NCBI RefSeq assembly: GCF_031127835.1
Contig: NZ_JARXHX010000005.1
Span: 1-64,000 of the forward strand
Source: Pelagicoccus sp. SDUM812002
Lineage (GTDB): Bacteria; Verrucomicrobiota; Verrucomicrobiia; Opitutales; Opitutaceae
Direction of reading: 5' to 3'
DNA: 64,000 bases
Positions 46,060 through 55,313 of the stretch are shown here, piece after piece. A program made the translations under genes and the position numbers. Under the pieces are notes generated by a model. The model searched no databases and had not been told where the DNA came from. It worked only from the letters and a program-made list of their open reading frames with translations. How positions within the stretch are numbered: the stretch's first letter is position 1; each line of letters opens with the position of its first letter.

Positions 46060-46608
46060 CTACTCTTTGTCCAGGTTCATTTCCATAGTCGGATACCAGT
46101 TCGTGCCGTCGGGTGAGAACTCACCTTTTTCGTGCCAGTGGGTTCCGTTCTGCGACAACGTGATCGTGAAGCGAATCTCTCCGCCGGGTACTTCGTATCC
46201 CCATAAGAACTTCTCGTTGGGTAGAACCACCTCGAAGCTCGCGGTGGTGCTTAAGCCTTCAGCAATGTGGGAGTTGAGTTGGTAGGTTTTGGAAAAGGGC
46301 TCGAAGCTTAAAATGCCAAGCGCGTGGTGTGCGTTATCACCTTGCTCGTTTTTCCCGACGCCTTCGATGAGCAGGACGGTATTCTCTAGTTTCCATTGGA
46401 TAGTCTCATGCATTTGGGCGTTCTTGCGCGAGCCGTCCGGAGACACGGTCCAACTAGAGCCGGTCCAATCCCCTGCCATTACGGAAACGCTTTGCATCGC
46501 GGATTGAACTGGCTCTTTAACGTCAGGCATCTGGGCCTGAGCAGTGACTGCGAATGCGACGGCTCCTAGGAGGAGGATCGTGTGGAGGAATTTGGTTAGG
46601 CGAATCAT
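46060..46608 (-). CDS. secreted DUF1579-like beta-barrel protein
   Basis: This 182-residue protein has a signal peptide (LHTILLLGAVAFAVTAQA). The rest is a beta-rich domain: MAGDWTGSSWTVSPDGSRKNAQMHETIQWKLENTVLLIEG, then ALGILSFEPFSKTYQLNSH and GEFSPDGTNWYPTMEMNL. This is the DUF1579/lipocalin-like pattern. Such proteins are periplasmic and their ligand is unknown. The gene is the last of three minus-strand genes but lies more than 100 bases from its upstream neighbour, so co-transcription is uncertain. Confidence 0.75.
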   Translation of the reverse strand: MIRLTKFLHTILLLGAVAFAVTAQAQMPDVKEPVQSAMQSVSVMAGDWTGSSWTVSPDGSRKNAQMHETIQWKLENTVLLIEGVGKNEQGDNAHHALGILSFEPFSKTYQLNSHIAEGLSTTASFEVVLPNEKFLWGYEVPGGEIRFTITLSQNGTHWHEKGEFSPDGTNWYPTMEMNLDKE

Positions 46609-46720
46609 AGGCTAGTTTTACCAAACCAGCCTCCGTCTGTCATGTGCCAGAGGTCATGAATCGGGGAGTGCCGATGGGCATGTTCTTTGTATAATGCAGC
46701 TAACATTCTATAATGATTTG

Positions 46721-47404
46721 CTACCGCGCTGGCTTGTCCGCCACATAGATCATGTAGGCCTCTCGCTTGGACGAAGCACTGACCTTGGCTGGGACTGCTT
46801 GTACCTTGAATCCGACTTTCTTGAGGCGGCGCTCGATCACGGCATCTGGGCAGGCAGACCAAATCGCAGCGCGTCCGTCAGGCGCCATGGCTCTCCAGAT
46901 CTCCCGCATTCCTCCGACCTCGTAGAGTTTGTTGTTCTTATTGTCGACCATGGCAGTCGTGTCGTTGTCGATATCGAGGGCGATCACGTCGTACGGGTCG
47001 CTTGCTGCCCGAGCGATCACAGCTCGAACGTCTTCGATCAGGACTTCGACTCGCATGTCGTCGAGGGCATCGCCATTTAGACCTTTCATAAAGGTCCGGT
47101 TCCAATCTACGATTTCGGGAAATAGCTCCGCAACGTGCACTCTCGCTTGGGATGGGGTAGCTTGAAGCACGCTTTTGAGAGTGAAGCCGAGTCCGAGTCC
47201 TCCGATCAGAACTTTTGCTTCTAGTCCCTCCGTAGCGTGTCGCTCGCAGCCTAAGGTGCCGAGAAGGATCTCGGAGGTCGCAACCATAGAGTGCATGAGT
47301 TGCTGTCCGTTTACCCGGATACAAAAGCTCCCGTCGTGCTCGACGAGTGTCATGCGGCCGCCGTTGGGCGTAATGGTCTCAGCGAGCGTGATGTTGGGCT
47401 TCAT
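46721..47404 (-). CDS. spermidine-synthase-like SAM-dependent methyltransferase-fold protein
   Basis: I start this at the ATG at 47404 (MKPNITLAE), giving 227 residues. The Rossmann core has VLIGGLGLGFTLKSVL for SAM binding, VHVAELFPEIVDWNR, VEVLIEDVRAVI and YDVIALDIDNDTTAMV, as in polyamine synthase-like proteins. The N-terminal tetramer region of true spermidine synthases is shortened and the acidic active-site motif differs (DIDNDT rather than DxxDP), so polyamine synthesis is doubtful. A small-molecule methyltransferase is an equal possibility. Confidence 0.78.
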   Translation of the reverse strand: MKPNITLAETITPNGGRMTLVEHDGSFCIRVNGQQLMHSMVATSEILLGTLGCERHATEGLEAKVLIGGLGLGFTLKSVLQATPSQARVHVAELFPEIVDWNRTFMKGLNGDALDDMRVEVLIEDVRAVIARAASDPYDVIALDIDNDTTAMVDNKNNKLYEVGGMREIWRAMAPDGRAAIWSACPDAVIERRLKKVGFKVQAVPAKVSASSKREAYMIYVADKPAR

Positions 47405-47467
47405 AGCCCGGCAACACAGACTAGCCAATGCTTGGTGGCAAGCGCTGGCTTGAGGTGCTTGCTTCTC

Positions 47468-48280
47468 CTACTTCATTTTCTGTTTTTTGTAACCTTTGGG
47501 TATTTCGAAAAAGTTAGCTTCGAAGTCACGTTCTTCGACTCTTGAGAGTGTCGTCTGGCTTTGCTTAGCCTTTCCACCCAGTTCGGAGTAGGCGACAGGT
47601 ATGCCCCCAATATCTTCAATACGTCCGTACCAATTGTTATTTGCCCGGTTTTTCATCATGCCTGCCAAAGGGCCCTTAGAAAAGGCTTTGGTCATGTTGT
47701 TGAGCATTTCGCCCATCGACGTGAGAGCAGTTATCAGTTCTTCGCTTCCTTCGACATCGTCCCAATCAGCGACCCAAAGCTCGCGAGCAGGGGATCCGTC
47801 TTCAAGGACGACCACCTTCTCAACGTCGTAACCCGATATTGTATTCGTATCGCCAGTACGATCGAACGAGAGTTCGGGCAAGGTTTGTTCCGCGCCTCCC
47901 ATTTTTCCCTTCATCAAGCCTTCCATCATTTTGCGTTGAGCGGGAGGCATGCTGGCGAGCTGTTTTTCCATTTCCGCCATGGCGTCCTCGATCTGTCGGC
48001 TAAGGTCGTCGAGGGTGGCCTTGTCCAGTTCCATGTAGCGCTTACGGTCGTGTTCGAGTATGATCATGGTGGAGGTGGAAGTGTCATAGATCATGTCTGA
48101 GTTTTGGTCGGCGCCGGTCGTGACTCGCAACTTGCTGCCCTCTACCATCAGGCTAGTACTAGTCCCGCTTTCGGATTCTTGGAATTCGTAGACGTAACCG
48201 CCGAACGCGGAAGAGGTTAGTAGGAGCGAAAACGCTACAAGAATTCGCTTGAGGGGTAGTGAATAGGTGTGGTCGGTCAT
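47468..48280 (-). CDS. secreted DUF4412 protein
   Basis: This 270-residue protein has a signal peptide followed by the DUF4412 pattern: YVYEFQESESGTSTSLMVEGSKLRV, MIYDTSTSTMIILEHDRKRYMELDKATL, a Met-rich helix (MAEMEKQLASMPPAQRKMMEGLMKG) and later DTNTISGYDVEKVVVLEDGSPARELWVADW. The fold is probably LolA/LppX-like and may bind a hydrophobic ligand in the periplasm. Function is unknown. It is the first of three minus-strand genes. Confidence 0.8.
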   Translation of the reverse strand: MTDHTYSLPLKRILVAFSLLLTSSAFGGYVYEFQESESGTSTSLMVEGSKLRVTTGADQNSDMIYDTSTSTMIILEHDRKRYMELDKATLDDLSRQIEDAMAEMEKQLASMPPAQRKMMEGLMKGKMGGAEQTLPELSFDRTGDTNTISGYDVEKVVVLEDGSPARELWVADWDDVEGSEELITALTSMGEMLNNMTKAFSKGPLAGMMKNRANNNWYGRIEDIGGIPVAYSELGGKAKQSQTTLSRVEERDFEANFFEIPKGYKKQKMK

Positions 48281-48429
48281 GCTAAATCTCTAGCAGGCGA
48301 GCTGCTCTAGCGCACGCCTAAAGCCCAATTCGGTGGGCTCGAGAAACATCAGCTCGAGTGAGGTCTTATGATGAGTTTTTAGATCTTTAATCCATTAATA
48401 ATCAATGTATTGCAAAACAAGAGCCTTTA
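48281..48429. promoter_or_regulatory. upstream region of the DUF4412 gene, AT-rich
   Basis: The stretch 48380-48425 is clearly AT-rich (TTAATCCATTAATAATCAATG) and is a likely promoter for the minus-strand DUF4412 gene. No exact boxes are assigned. Confidence 0.3.
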
Positions 48430-49170
48430 ACCTCAATCTTGGCATGCCGTCTTTTTTACAACTACGTGTATACTCCCAGTTTCGAGTACGATTCGCTGTG
48501 CGAAATAGAAGAGGCGGACGAACAGGGTTCGCCGGCCGAGAATGATTATCCTTTTGGATGCGGGAGTCCGCTCGAATATTGCCTCGAGAGGGTAAAGCGT
48601 CTGTCGCTTTCCGTGCTCATGGCGAGGTTGGATGACCTCGGGGATCGAGCTCGTTTTCATGTTTCAGTACCGTACTGCCTTGGCGAACTCGGACATTGGC
48701 TGGTTCTTGATGGGAAACTGTTATGGATGTTTCGATGCGGCGCTGCTTCGGGCCGTTTTCCAACTCTGAAGAGTCTTGGGAAGCGCTGGCTTGTAGTGAT
48801 AGTATGGATGCGAACGCGATTATTGTGAACAGGTTTTCATTATTAGGTTGGTTTAGCTTTTGGTATGTAGCAGTCATCTGGAATGAGTTTAACGGCTCTA
48901 TCGAATGCTTTCATCTCGAAGCGAGCGAGGGCTGTTCGTCCGGTTGCGGAGTAGGAAACGGAGCGGGCGTAGTGGCGAACCGCATTGCTAGTGAATCAAC
49001 CTTCTGGATAGGCAGGTTCCTCTAGGATGTCTTCCCAATTTCCGAAGCGAATCAAGACGTGAAAGTTGGTCGGCTGGATACCTTGGTCGAAGAGCTTCTG
49101 GGCTTCGGGGGGGAATTCGTAGAGGTAGGGCGAACGTAGTCGCCAAATCCCGGATACATTTGTGAAGGTG
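48430..49170 (-). pseudogene. decayed TPR-repeat protein gene
   Basis: On the minus strand, one frame ending at TGA (complement of 48996-48998) encodes RSPYLYEFPPEAQKLFD, then TNFHVLIRFGNWEDILEEP. That is a hallmark stretch of a large TPR family (VLVRFGRWDEILAEP type). Past the stop the same frame continues FTSNAVRHYARSVSYSATGRTALARFE, again with good family likeness, then meets another stop. Weaker traces in other frames (NNENLFTIIAFASIL, EFAKAVRY) continue to about 48640. I count at least two stops and two frame changes, so the gene is dead. The function of the family is unknown. Confidence 0.6.
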
Positions 49171-49567
49171 GGGTGGCGGCGAATGTGTTGGAGAACAACC
49201 CCGCTAGCAGGAAGAGCAGAGTCGCCGCGATACTTCGGCGATCGAATGGTAGGGAGACAAGTTTTATGTGTATGGTGGGTTGGATTAGTTGGACGGCCTC
49301 TTGCTGGGTTTCGACGCACAGAGGTTCCGTTCACTTCAGGCGGCAAATACTAGCGGATTTTCGCTTACTTCGTAACGCGGCGAAATACGGTAGAGCGCAG
49401 CCAAGACTACGGTAGTCGGTGGCTTCAGCCCAGCTGCAGGGGTATTTTTTCGGACGGGACCCTTCGTTCAAGGGCCGTCGAATCCTAGGGTCACTCGTAG
49501 CTCGCTGAGTACGAGAAAGGTATCCAGTAGACGGATTTGTGGGTCTAGGGGAGAGTGTAAAACACTC
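49171..49567. other. low-information stretch next to the TPR remnant
   Basis: A minus-strand frame near 49165-49260 gives a signal-peptide-like run (SIAATLLFLLAGLFSNTFA) that could be the former start of the TPR gene, without a start codon. A 7-bp hairpin, AGAGTGT-AAA-ACACTCT, lies at 49552-49568, at the 3' end of the Nramp-related gene. Nothing else is recognisable. Confidence 0.4.
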
Positions 49568-50851
49568 TTAGGTGAGGAAGCGTTGCCAGAGGAAGAGGAG
49601 CGAGAAGCCGACGAGGTAAGCAAAGCCAGTCCAACTGATCGCCTTGTAGAGGAGTCCCGGTCGGTATTCCTCTGGTAGATGTTCAGAGAGTGCGAGGCGG
49701 AGATTGAGGTAGGCGAAAACGGGAGCCGTAAGGAATGCGGCGGTGGTGATAAGGTCGATCAGTGTGGTGAGATTTTGGGCGGAATAGGCGATGATCAGCC
49801 AGCCTGCCATGCTAGTGGCGAGGATCATTAGCATGTGCGTTTTTCGTTCCGTTCCACCCAGCTGCGGTTGGGCTACTCGAAGGGCGGCGGCCAACGAGCG
49901 CGGGTAGGCATCGACCACGGTGATAGTTGTCGAGAGCAAGGTCGTGAATGCGGCTGCGGAAATAATGGGAGCAGTCCACGCTCCGAGTTTCGAGGTGTAG
50001 AGGGAGACGAATTGCTGGGTGAAGCCAACGCTGGAGCTCGCGTAGGATTCACCGCTGCCGTACATGACCCAGGCCCCTAGGGCGACGAACATGGCCGCGA
50101 GCAAGGCTGTCATGATGTAGCCGACGTGGAAATCGACGCTACCCTCGGCGCGGCTGGTGCGCTCCTTGTTTTCCTTCTCCGAAGCTTGTATCCAAAGGGA
50201 CTGCCAGACGGACAATTCGATTGGCGCGGGCATCCAGCCCATGAGGGCTATCAGGAACGGTAGGGATGCGACCGCCCAAAATTCGGTCGGAACGGAATCC
50301 GGTACAGGTTGGTTCGCATTTCCGATTGAGCGTAGGAACGCGGCAACTGTTGCGAAGAAGAGTACCGTCATCATCAGTTTGATGATACGACTGAGCCATT
50401 TGTATTGGCCGATGCTCACCAACAGGAAGATTGCTACGAGCAGCAAGGCACTGATTTGGGTTGGGGTAAGGGATTCAAGGCCGGGAATCTTGGGTGTGAG
50501 GATGGCGGTGACAAAGGTGGTGCCAGCGATGCTGATGATCGCGGTAAAGGTGTTGAGAGCGAGAAAAGCGTAGAGAAAAGCTGGTCCAAGACGACGGTAG
50601 CCGTGTAGCAAGGTCTCGCCTGTGGCGACGGTGTAGCGATGTCCCGCTTCGAAAAACGGGTACTTGAGGAGATTGACCACGAGCACCAGCCACACGAGTC
50701 CGATGCCATAGGTAGCGCCTGCTCGAGTCGATTGAACGATATGGGAGACGCCGATGGCGGCGCCGGCCATCAGGATGCCGGGGCCGATTTTCTTGATTAG
50801 GTGAGCACGATGGGTGGCAGGAGGGGGAGCTTTGGAATCGTTAATAGACAT
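49568..50851 (-). CDS. Nramp-related transporter lacking the canonical metal-binding motifs
   Basis: The protein has 427 residues from the ATG at 50851; a start at 50902 would add 17 residues. About 11 membrane helices follow the Nramp order, with KKIGPGILMAGAAIG in helix 1 and LIALMGWMPAPIELSVWQSLW in helix 6. In true Nramp manganese/iron carriers helix 1 has DPGN and helix 6 has MPH. Here the places read GVSH and MPAP, so classic manganese binding is unlikely. Nramp-related magnesium carriers and other atypical branches show such changes. The substrate is therefore open: magnesium, another ion or an organic compound. Confidence 0.8.
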   Translation of the reverse strand: MSINDSKAPPPATHRAHLIKKIGPGILMAGAAIGVSHIVQSTRAGATYGIGLVWLVLVVNLLKYPFFEAGHRYTVATGETLLHGYRRLGPAFLYAFLALNTFTAIISIAGTTFVTAILTPKIPGLESLTPTQISALLLVAIFLLVSIGQYKWLSRIIKLMMTVLFFATVAAFLRSIGNANQPVPDSVPTEFWAVASLPFLIALMGWMPAPIELSVWQSLWIQASEKENKERTSRAEGSVDFHVGYIMTALLAAMFVALGAWVMYGSGESYASSSVGFTQQFVSLYTSKLGAWTAPIISAAAFTTLLSTTITVVDAYPRSLAAALRVAQPQLGGTERKTHMLMILATSMAGWLIIAYSAQNLTTLIDLITTAAFLTAPVFAYLNLRLALSEHLPEEYRPGLLYKAISWTGFAYLVGFSLLFLWQRFLT

Positions 50852-50977
50852 AGGGAGGAATGGCGAATGGGTTAGCAGGGAGTTCTCGAAGTGCGAGAGC
50901 ATTTTCCGAGAGGTGTCCGATACGAGTTCGGCTGGATTCTCGGCCTGCCGGCGGTAACCGTAAGCAAATTCTATTCC

Positions 50978-51460
50978 TTAGGGCAGCGGAACGGTCATGC
51001 TTGCACAGTGGAGGGCTCCTCCTCGCAGAGCCATCAGGTCGGAGTCAATCCAGCGTATGTAAGCTTTTGGATACACATTGCGGTACGCGGCTTCCGCCTC
51101 TTTCTCCATCGTGTCAAATTCCTCCTGGCGTTCACCATTGGCCGGCGCGATAGCGCGGAAGCAAAAGAAGGATCTCCGATTTGCCTGCGTTCATGATTAC
51201 CGAATTCGTGTAGCTACGATAGACCGTGGAGTTTTCTAGGTGGGTCCGAACCAGGCTTTCGAGGGTGGCTCGGTGGTAGTGTTTTGCGAGCTCGTCGAGG
51301 TCGACTTCGCTGGTAAACTGGGGAGCCTTTCTTGCGTCGACGAACCAGTAGCTGTCCAAGTCCACTTCGACCTCTCGGCACACTGCTGTGACGATTTGTA
51401 CCCACAGGCTTACGATATCTTCTCGGTTGTCGTGTAGCAGCCGGGAGCATTGGAATTCGT
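50978..51460 (-). pseudogene. decayed guanidine-modifying enzyme gene (agmatine/peptidylarginine deiminase-like)
   Basis: Two minus-strand frames join into one protein-like sequence. The upstream frame gives LLHDNREDIVSLWVQIV, later YRSYTNSVIMNAG. A one-base shift near 51140 leads to ERQEEFDTMEKEAEAAYRNVYPK and WIDSDLMALRGGALHCASM before the stop at 50978. The GGALHC stretch near the end resembles the active-site cysteine loop of agmatine and bacterial peptidylarginine deiminases. The protein is much shorter than the usual 340 residues and lacks a start, so I call it a remnant. The family call is tentative. Confidence 0.4.
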
Positions 51461-51622
51461 GTCAGTTCCAAACCTGAAGCGGAGGCGCGTTACCTCGTAT
51501 TGTGCACGGCTGCGTTTTTCCCTTTGGCAGGAACCCCTAGCGAGCATCCTTTGCGGCATGAGCTAAACAGGGAATCGCTGGAAGGGCTCTTGAAGTGGAT
51601 TCAAGAGCGATGGATCGTCTAG
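51452..51622 (+). other. protein-like fragment of unknown origin
   Basis: A plus-strand frame ending at TAG 51620-51622 reads KPEAEARYLVLCTAAFFPLA and then SEHPLRHELNRESLEGLLKWIQERW. The composition looks like a real C-terminus, but no start codon or upstream body exists. It may be a further gene remnant in this decayed zone. Confidence 0.3.
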
Positions 51623-51678
51623 GCGTGTAGCGGTTTTTGGATACGCTTTTGATGGGTGTCGCTTTTGCTCGAAGCAGG

Positions 51679-52593
51679 CTAAGGCTGCTGGTCAACGAGT
51701 CGCGCCAGACTAGCGTCAAGGGCGTAGCGCAGAATCCATGCTTTTTTGACTGGATTATCAGTCGTTTCTGTTTCGCGAAGGGCTACTCGCAGGTTTGCTG
51801 CCTCGGAATCGTTTGTGCCTGGAAGTGCGATAAGTGCGGTGCATGCTACCTCGTAGATTGCGGCACAGGCGGCGGGGTTGCCGTCGTTGAAAAGTGGGAC
51901 GCCTCGTTCGATGGCTAGTGATATGAGCTGTAGCTTTTGTTCAACCGAATCGGAAGAGCGGGGTGTTCGGAGAGGCTCCTCGGCCCGTGTGCTCGTTGTG
52001 GGGGATTCGCTTTCAACGTAGTCAACCTCGAGATGGAATGGGCCCGGCTTTTTGTCGGACAGCGTGAATCCGATAGAGGTGATCGTTTCGGGGTCGAGAT
52101 TCACCTTCGGCTGGGGACGTCCAAAGGATTGGGCGGCGAACGATGTCAGAGGGAGGCTGATTTCTTGCCATTCGTCGTCTTTGGTCGCGAAGGCGGTGCG
52201 GAAGGAGCCGGCCATGCGTTGATTGCTCGGACGAAGATCGAAGTAGTAGGTTCGTCCGTCGCCGCGTACGCGCAGTTTGATTTCGCTGCCTTTCCGCAGG
52301 TCCAGGGGCTGGGGTCGGTTTCGAATGGATACAAAGCCACCATTGTTTTCTAGGGAGAGCTCTCCCGAGAAGAGTAAGTTCCCATAGCTAGTTTGCTCAA
52401 ATATGCTTTGGGATACGCCTCCCATGACGGTGTCGTTCACGACAGTCCAGTTGCGGAACTCGATGGCATTATCAAAGGTAGCGATAGTGCGGGCGCTCAT
52501 ATCTCTTTGAAAGAGGGCTGCTGTCCAGACCAGTCCAACTTTGACCACCTTTCCTGCCTGGCTGAATAGTTTGGATGTGTCGCTCGATTGCAT
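51679..52593 (-). CDS. CIA30-domain protein with an extra C-terminal helical domain
   Basis: This 304-residue protein has a CIA30-like jelly-roll at residues about 35-195, marked by VNDTVMGGVSQS, LFSGELSLENNGGFVSIRN, YYFDLR and GFTLSDKKPGPFHLEVDYV. In eukaryotes CIA30 (NDUFAF1) assists complex I assembly; bacterial members are broader and often NAD(P)- or sugar-linked. The C-terminal part has ERGVPLFNDGNPAACAAIYEVACTALI, a helical module seen in secreted proteins of marine bacteria. The N-terminus lacks a clear signal peptide (GLVWTAALFQ is only weakly hydrophobic), so location is uncertain; a start further in is possible. Confidence 0.75.
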   Translation of the reverse strand: MQSSDTSKLFSQAGKVVKVGLVWTAALFQRDMSARTIATFDNAIEFRNWTVVNDTVMGGVSQSIFEQTSYGNLLFSGELSLENNGGFVSIRNRPQPLDLRKGSEIKLRVRGDGRTYYFDLRPSNQRMAGSFRTAFATKDDEWQEISLPLTSFAAQSFGRPQPKVNLDPETITSIGFTLSDKKPGPFHLEVDYVESESPTTSTRAEEPLRTPRSSDSVEQKLQLISLAIERGVPLFNDGNPAACAAIYEVACTALIALPGTNDSEAANLRVALRETETTDNPVKKAWILRYALDASLARLVDQQP

Positions 52594-52761
52594 GGCCGTC
52601 TCGGAGGCCCGTCCAGCCTGCTAGCGCGGCGGGTAGGATCAGTTTAACGTTTGATCTAAGATTAGTCTCTTAGCCGAACGATCCGAGAGGCCACGCGAAG
52701 GCGTAAAATGGAGCAGAGATCGAAGGTCCTGTTTCATAGGAGTTGCACGCAATAGTGAAGG

Positions 52762-53421
52762 CTAGTCTGTGCGTGGCGACAGAAAGCCGATCATGCCTGC
52801 GGCAGCCCACAGGCTCCAGAGTGCTATCCACTGCCAGAAGGCGAAGCTTTGCCATAGGGGTATGCCCATGTCTCGCCAGCTTTGGTCTACCCAGCCGAGG
52901 TCTCTCTGGCCCAGATACAGCGAAAGTTGGCATATGCCTATGGCGGCAATAGGTGCGACGATGACGGCCGCCGGCCAGATTAAGCTCCGATTCGATTTCG
53001 CCCGCGAGATCGCGTAGCCGAGTATCCCTCCGTAAGTAAAAAGAAAACAGAAGAGGGCTAAAGCTTCGTGGACCTTGTCGAGAGAAGCGGGCCAACCGGG
53101 TGTCGCTAGGGATTCGACGCCAGTCAGAATTCCGAAGATGATTCCGGTCTTCAAGGCGCGTACACTCCTCTTTTCTCCGGGTTTCAAAACGGTTAGACCC
53201 GCTGCGTAGGGAAAGAGGAACGCCATGGAAATGGAAATGCCGGCCGAAAGGTAAGCATAACCTTGTGGGTTGTGCTTGGAGGAGGCGAGAGCGGAAACAA
53301 CGGTGTACTGCCAGTCGTAGAAAGTTGGATACAGATTGCTGGCGATTGCTACTGAGGCGATGAGAGTGCCGAGGCTGAGGACGTAGTAGGTCCGTTGCTT
53401 GATTGGGATTCGGCCTGTCAT
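52762..53421 (-). CDS. six-helix membrane protein, DUF998-like
   Basis: I start this at the ATG at 53421 (MTGRIPIKQ), giving 219 residues. Six hydrophobic helices are visible, among them YYVLSLGTLIASVAIASNLYP, AYLSAGISISMAFLFPYAAG, ALALFCFLFTYGGILGYAI and LIWPAAVIVAPIAAIGICQL. The YPTFYDWQYTVVSALASSKHNP stretch after helix 1 recalls DUF998-type proteins. Function is unknown. A run of seven G lies upstream (near 53484-53490), outside the chosen reading frame. Confidence 0.65.
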   Translation of the reverse strand: MTGRIPIKQRTYYVLSLGTLIASVAIASNLYPTFYDWQYTVVSALASSKHNPQGYAYLSAGISISMAFLFPYAAGLTVLKPGEKRSVRALKTGIIFGILTGVESLATPGWPASLDKVHEALALFCFLFTYGGILGYAISRAKSNRSLIWPAAVIVAPIAAIGICQLSLYLGQRDLGWVDQSWRDMGIPLWQSFAFWQWIALWSLWAAAGMIGFLSPRTD

Positions 53422-53513
53422 GGGTATATGACTAGGCGCTATCGGCTTCTGGCCAAGAAATAAAAGGCAGGAGTGGATGCTGTGGGGGGGTGAAGCTGGA
53501 GTGCCGCGCACTT

Positions 53514-55313
53514 TCAACGAAGGGGCCAAATGAAGGGCACGATTACGATGGTGACGACGAACGCAATCAGGTTGAGAGGAATGCCGACCTTGAGGAAGTC
53601 GGCGAAGCGGTAGCCGCCAACGCCGTGCACGTAAGTGTTTGTTTGGTATCCGATCGGTGTAGCGAAGCTGGCCGAAGCTCCCATGGCCACGGCAATGATG
53701 TAAGGACGAGCGTCGACACCGAGCGTCTCGGCCGCTCCGATAGCAAGCGTTGTCAAAAGGACCGCTACTGCGTTGTTCGAGAGAATTTCCGTGAGCACCG
53801 TAGTCAGAAGGTAGACCCCTGCTAGTAGGAGTATCGGCTGCCAGGCCTCGTTAGAAAGTGTGGCGATTCCTCTCACTAAGGTGCCGGCGATGAGATCGGA
53901 AGCACCGCTGACTTCCACTGCGCGACCGACGCCAAGCATCGCGAAAATAAGAAAAAGGATGGGCCAATTTATGGAGCGATAGGCGTCTCTAATTTGTAGG
54001 CAGCCGGTGGCCATAAGAAACGTAGAGCCGATGATGGCTGCACCCGCGATCGGCATGAGGTTTAAAGATGAGGCTCCGATGACGCCTGCTATGGTAGCGA
54101 GCGTAATGAATAGGTTGATACGGTTTTTATCGGGTAGGTTGAGGGGTTCGTCGAGAACCACAAATTCGGGTTGTTTTCCGAGGTTTTCTATGGCTTCTTG
54201 GCTGCCGCGAAGTAGGAGTATATCTCCCTCGCGAATCGGCGTCGTCCGAAGGCTAGACCGTACAATGTGCCCGCGCCGGTGTAGGGCCACTGGGGTAAGA
54301 GCGAAGCGGTTCTGGAAGTTGAGTTCCGCTAAGGTGTATCCAGAAAACGGGGTATTTTCCCTGAGGGCAACTTCGACGAATTTTCCATGGCGGGTCGTTA
54401 TGTAGGCAAGGCCAAGATCTGAGAGGAGCTGTGTCTCTGCAAGAGCACCCTCCTTGGCTTTGTCTAATGTGGGGACAGAGGCGGCTAGGAGGACACGGTC
54501 GCCGAGCTGGAGGGTGACGCGTTCCGCTTCCGCTAACGGCGTCACTCCCTCTCGGAATATTTCCAGAGCCCGCACGTGGCTGGAGCGATAGGATTCGAGC
54601 TCGAAAAGCTGTCTGCCTTCCAATGGAGACCCTGTTTCCACGAAAGCTTCGAGTATATATTCGCGGGAGTCCGTTTGCGAGAGGATGTCGGAGGTAGTTT
54701 CTCGAGTGGGAATGATTCGGTATCCCACCGTGAGTAGGTAGAGAGTACCCGCAATTAGCAGAGGAAGTCCTACCCAGGCGAGCTCGAACATAGATATGGG
54801 AGATAGTCCCCGCTGCACCGCGATTGAGCTCACGACGATATTGGTACTGGTTCCGATCAGGGTGCAGGAGCCCCCAAAAATTGAGGCGTAAGAAAGTGGT
54901 ATTAAAAGTTTGGATGCAGAAATACTCGCTTGTTTTGCTAAGCTCAGGGCAATCGGAAGAAAGACGATGACGACAGGCGTGTTATTGATGAACGCGGACG
55001 CCGCGGCAACGATGAGGATTAGGAGCAGCAGTGCCTTGCCTGGTGTCAGGTTGGGAATCGACTGAAGCCAGGCTCCAATGTATTGCATGGCACCGCATCG
55101 TTCAAGAGCAGCGCTTATTATAAACATGGCTCCAACGGTAATAGGAGCCGGATTTGCGAAAACCGCGAGCGCTTCGTGGGTCGGTAGAATCCCCAACACT
55201 AATAGCAAAGAAAGGGCGATCATGGCTGTGAGTTCGTTTGGGATCTTTTCCCAAGCGAAGCTCGCGAGCATCACGATGAGCAGTAGAAAAACGCAGGCGA
55301 TTTGCCAGGTCAT
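53514..55313 (-). CDS. SLC13/DASS-type sodium symporter with two RCK_C (TrkA-C) domains
   Basis: The protein has 599 residues from the ATG at 55313, which has GAGGA seven bases upstream; the longer frame start is unlikely. Two halves of membrane helices flank a cytosolic insert (residues about 200-375) with two TrkA-C domains, such as GSPLEGRQLFELESYRSSHVRALEIFREG. Family marks include FINNTPVVIVFLPIA in the first half and LSNNAVAVLLTTLAIG in the second. Relatives carry sulfate, dicarboxylates or similar anions. The RCK_C domains suggest ligand control. The substrate cannot be told. Confidence 0.9.
   Translation of the reverse strand: MTWQIACVFLLLIVMLASFAWEKIPNELTAMIALSLLLVLGILPTHEALAVFANPAPITVGAMFIISAALERCGAMQYIGAWLQSIPNLTPGKALLLLILIVAAASAFINNTPVVIVFLPIALSLAKQASISASKLLIPLSYASIFGGSCTLIGTSTNIVVSSIAVQRGLSPISMFELAWVGLPLLIAGTLYLLTVGYRIIPTRETTSDILSQTDSREYILEAFVETGSPLEGRQLFELESYRSSHVRALEIFREGVTPLAEAERVTLQLGDRVLLAASVPTLDKAKEGALAETQLLSDLGLAYITTRHGKFVEVALRENTPFSGYTLAELNFQNRFALTPVALHRRGHIVRSSLRTTPIREGDILLLRGSQEAIENLGKQPEFVVLDEPLNLPDKNRINLFITLATIAGVIGASSLNLMPIAGAAIIGSTFLMATGCLQIRDAYRSINWPILFLIFAMLGVGRAVEVSGASDLIAGTLVRGIATLSNEAWQPILLLAGVYLLTTVLTEILSNNAVAVLLTTLAIGAAETLGVDARPYIIAVAMGASASFATPIGYQTNTYVHGVGGYRFADFLKVGIPLNLIAFVVTIVIVPFIWPLR

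Noticed and set aside
48439-48828. 129-codon plus-strand frame
   Set aside because: No motif; it is the opposite strand of the TPR remnant.
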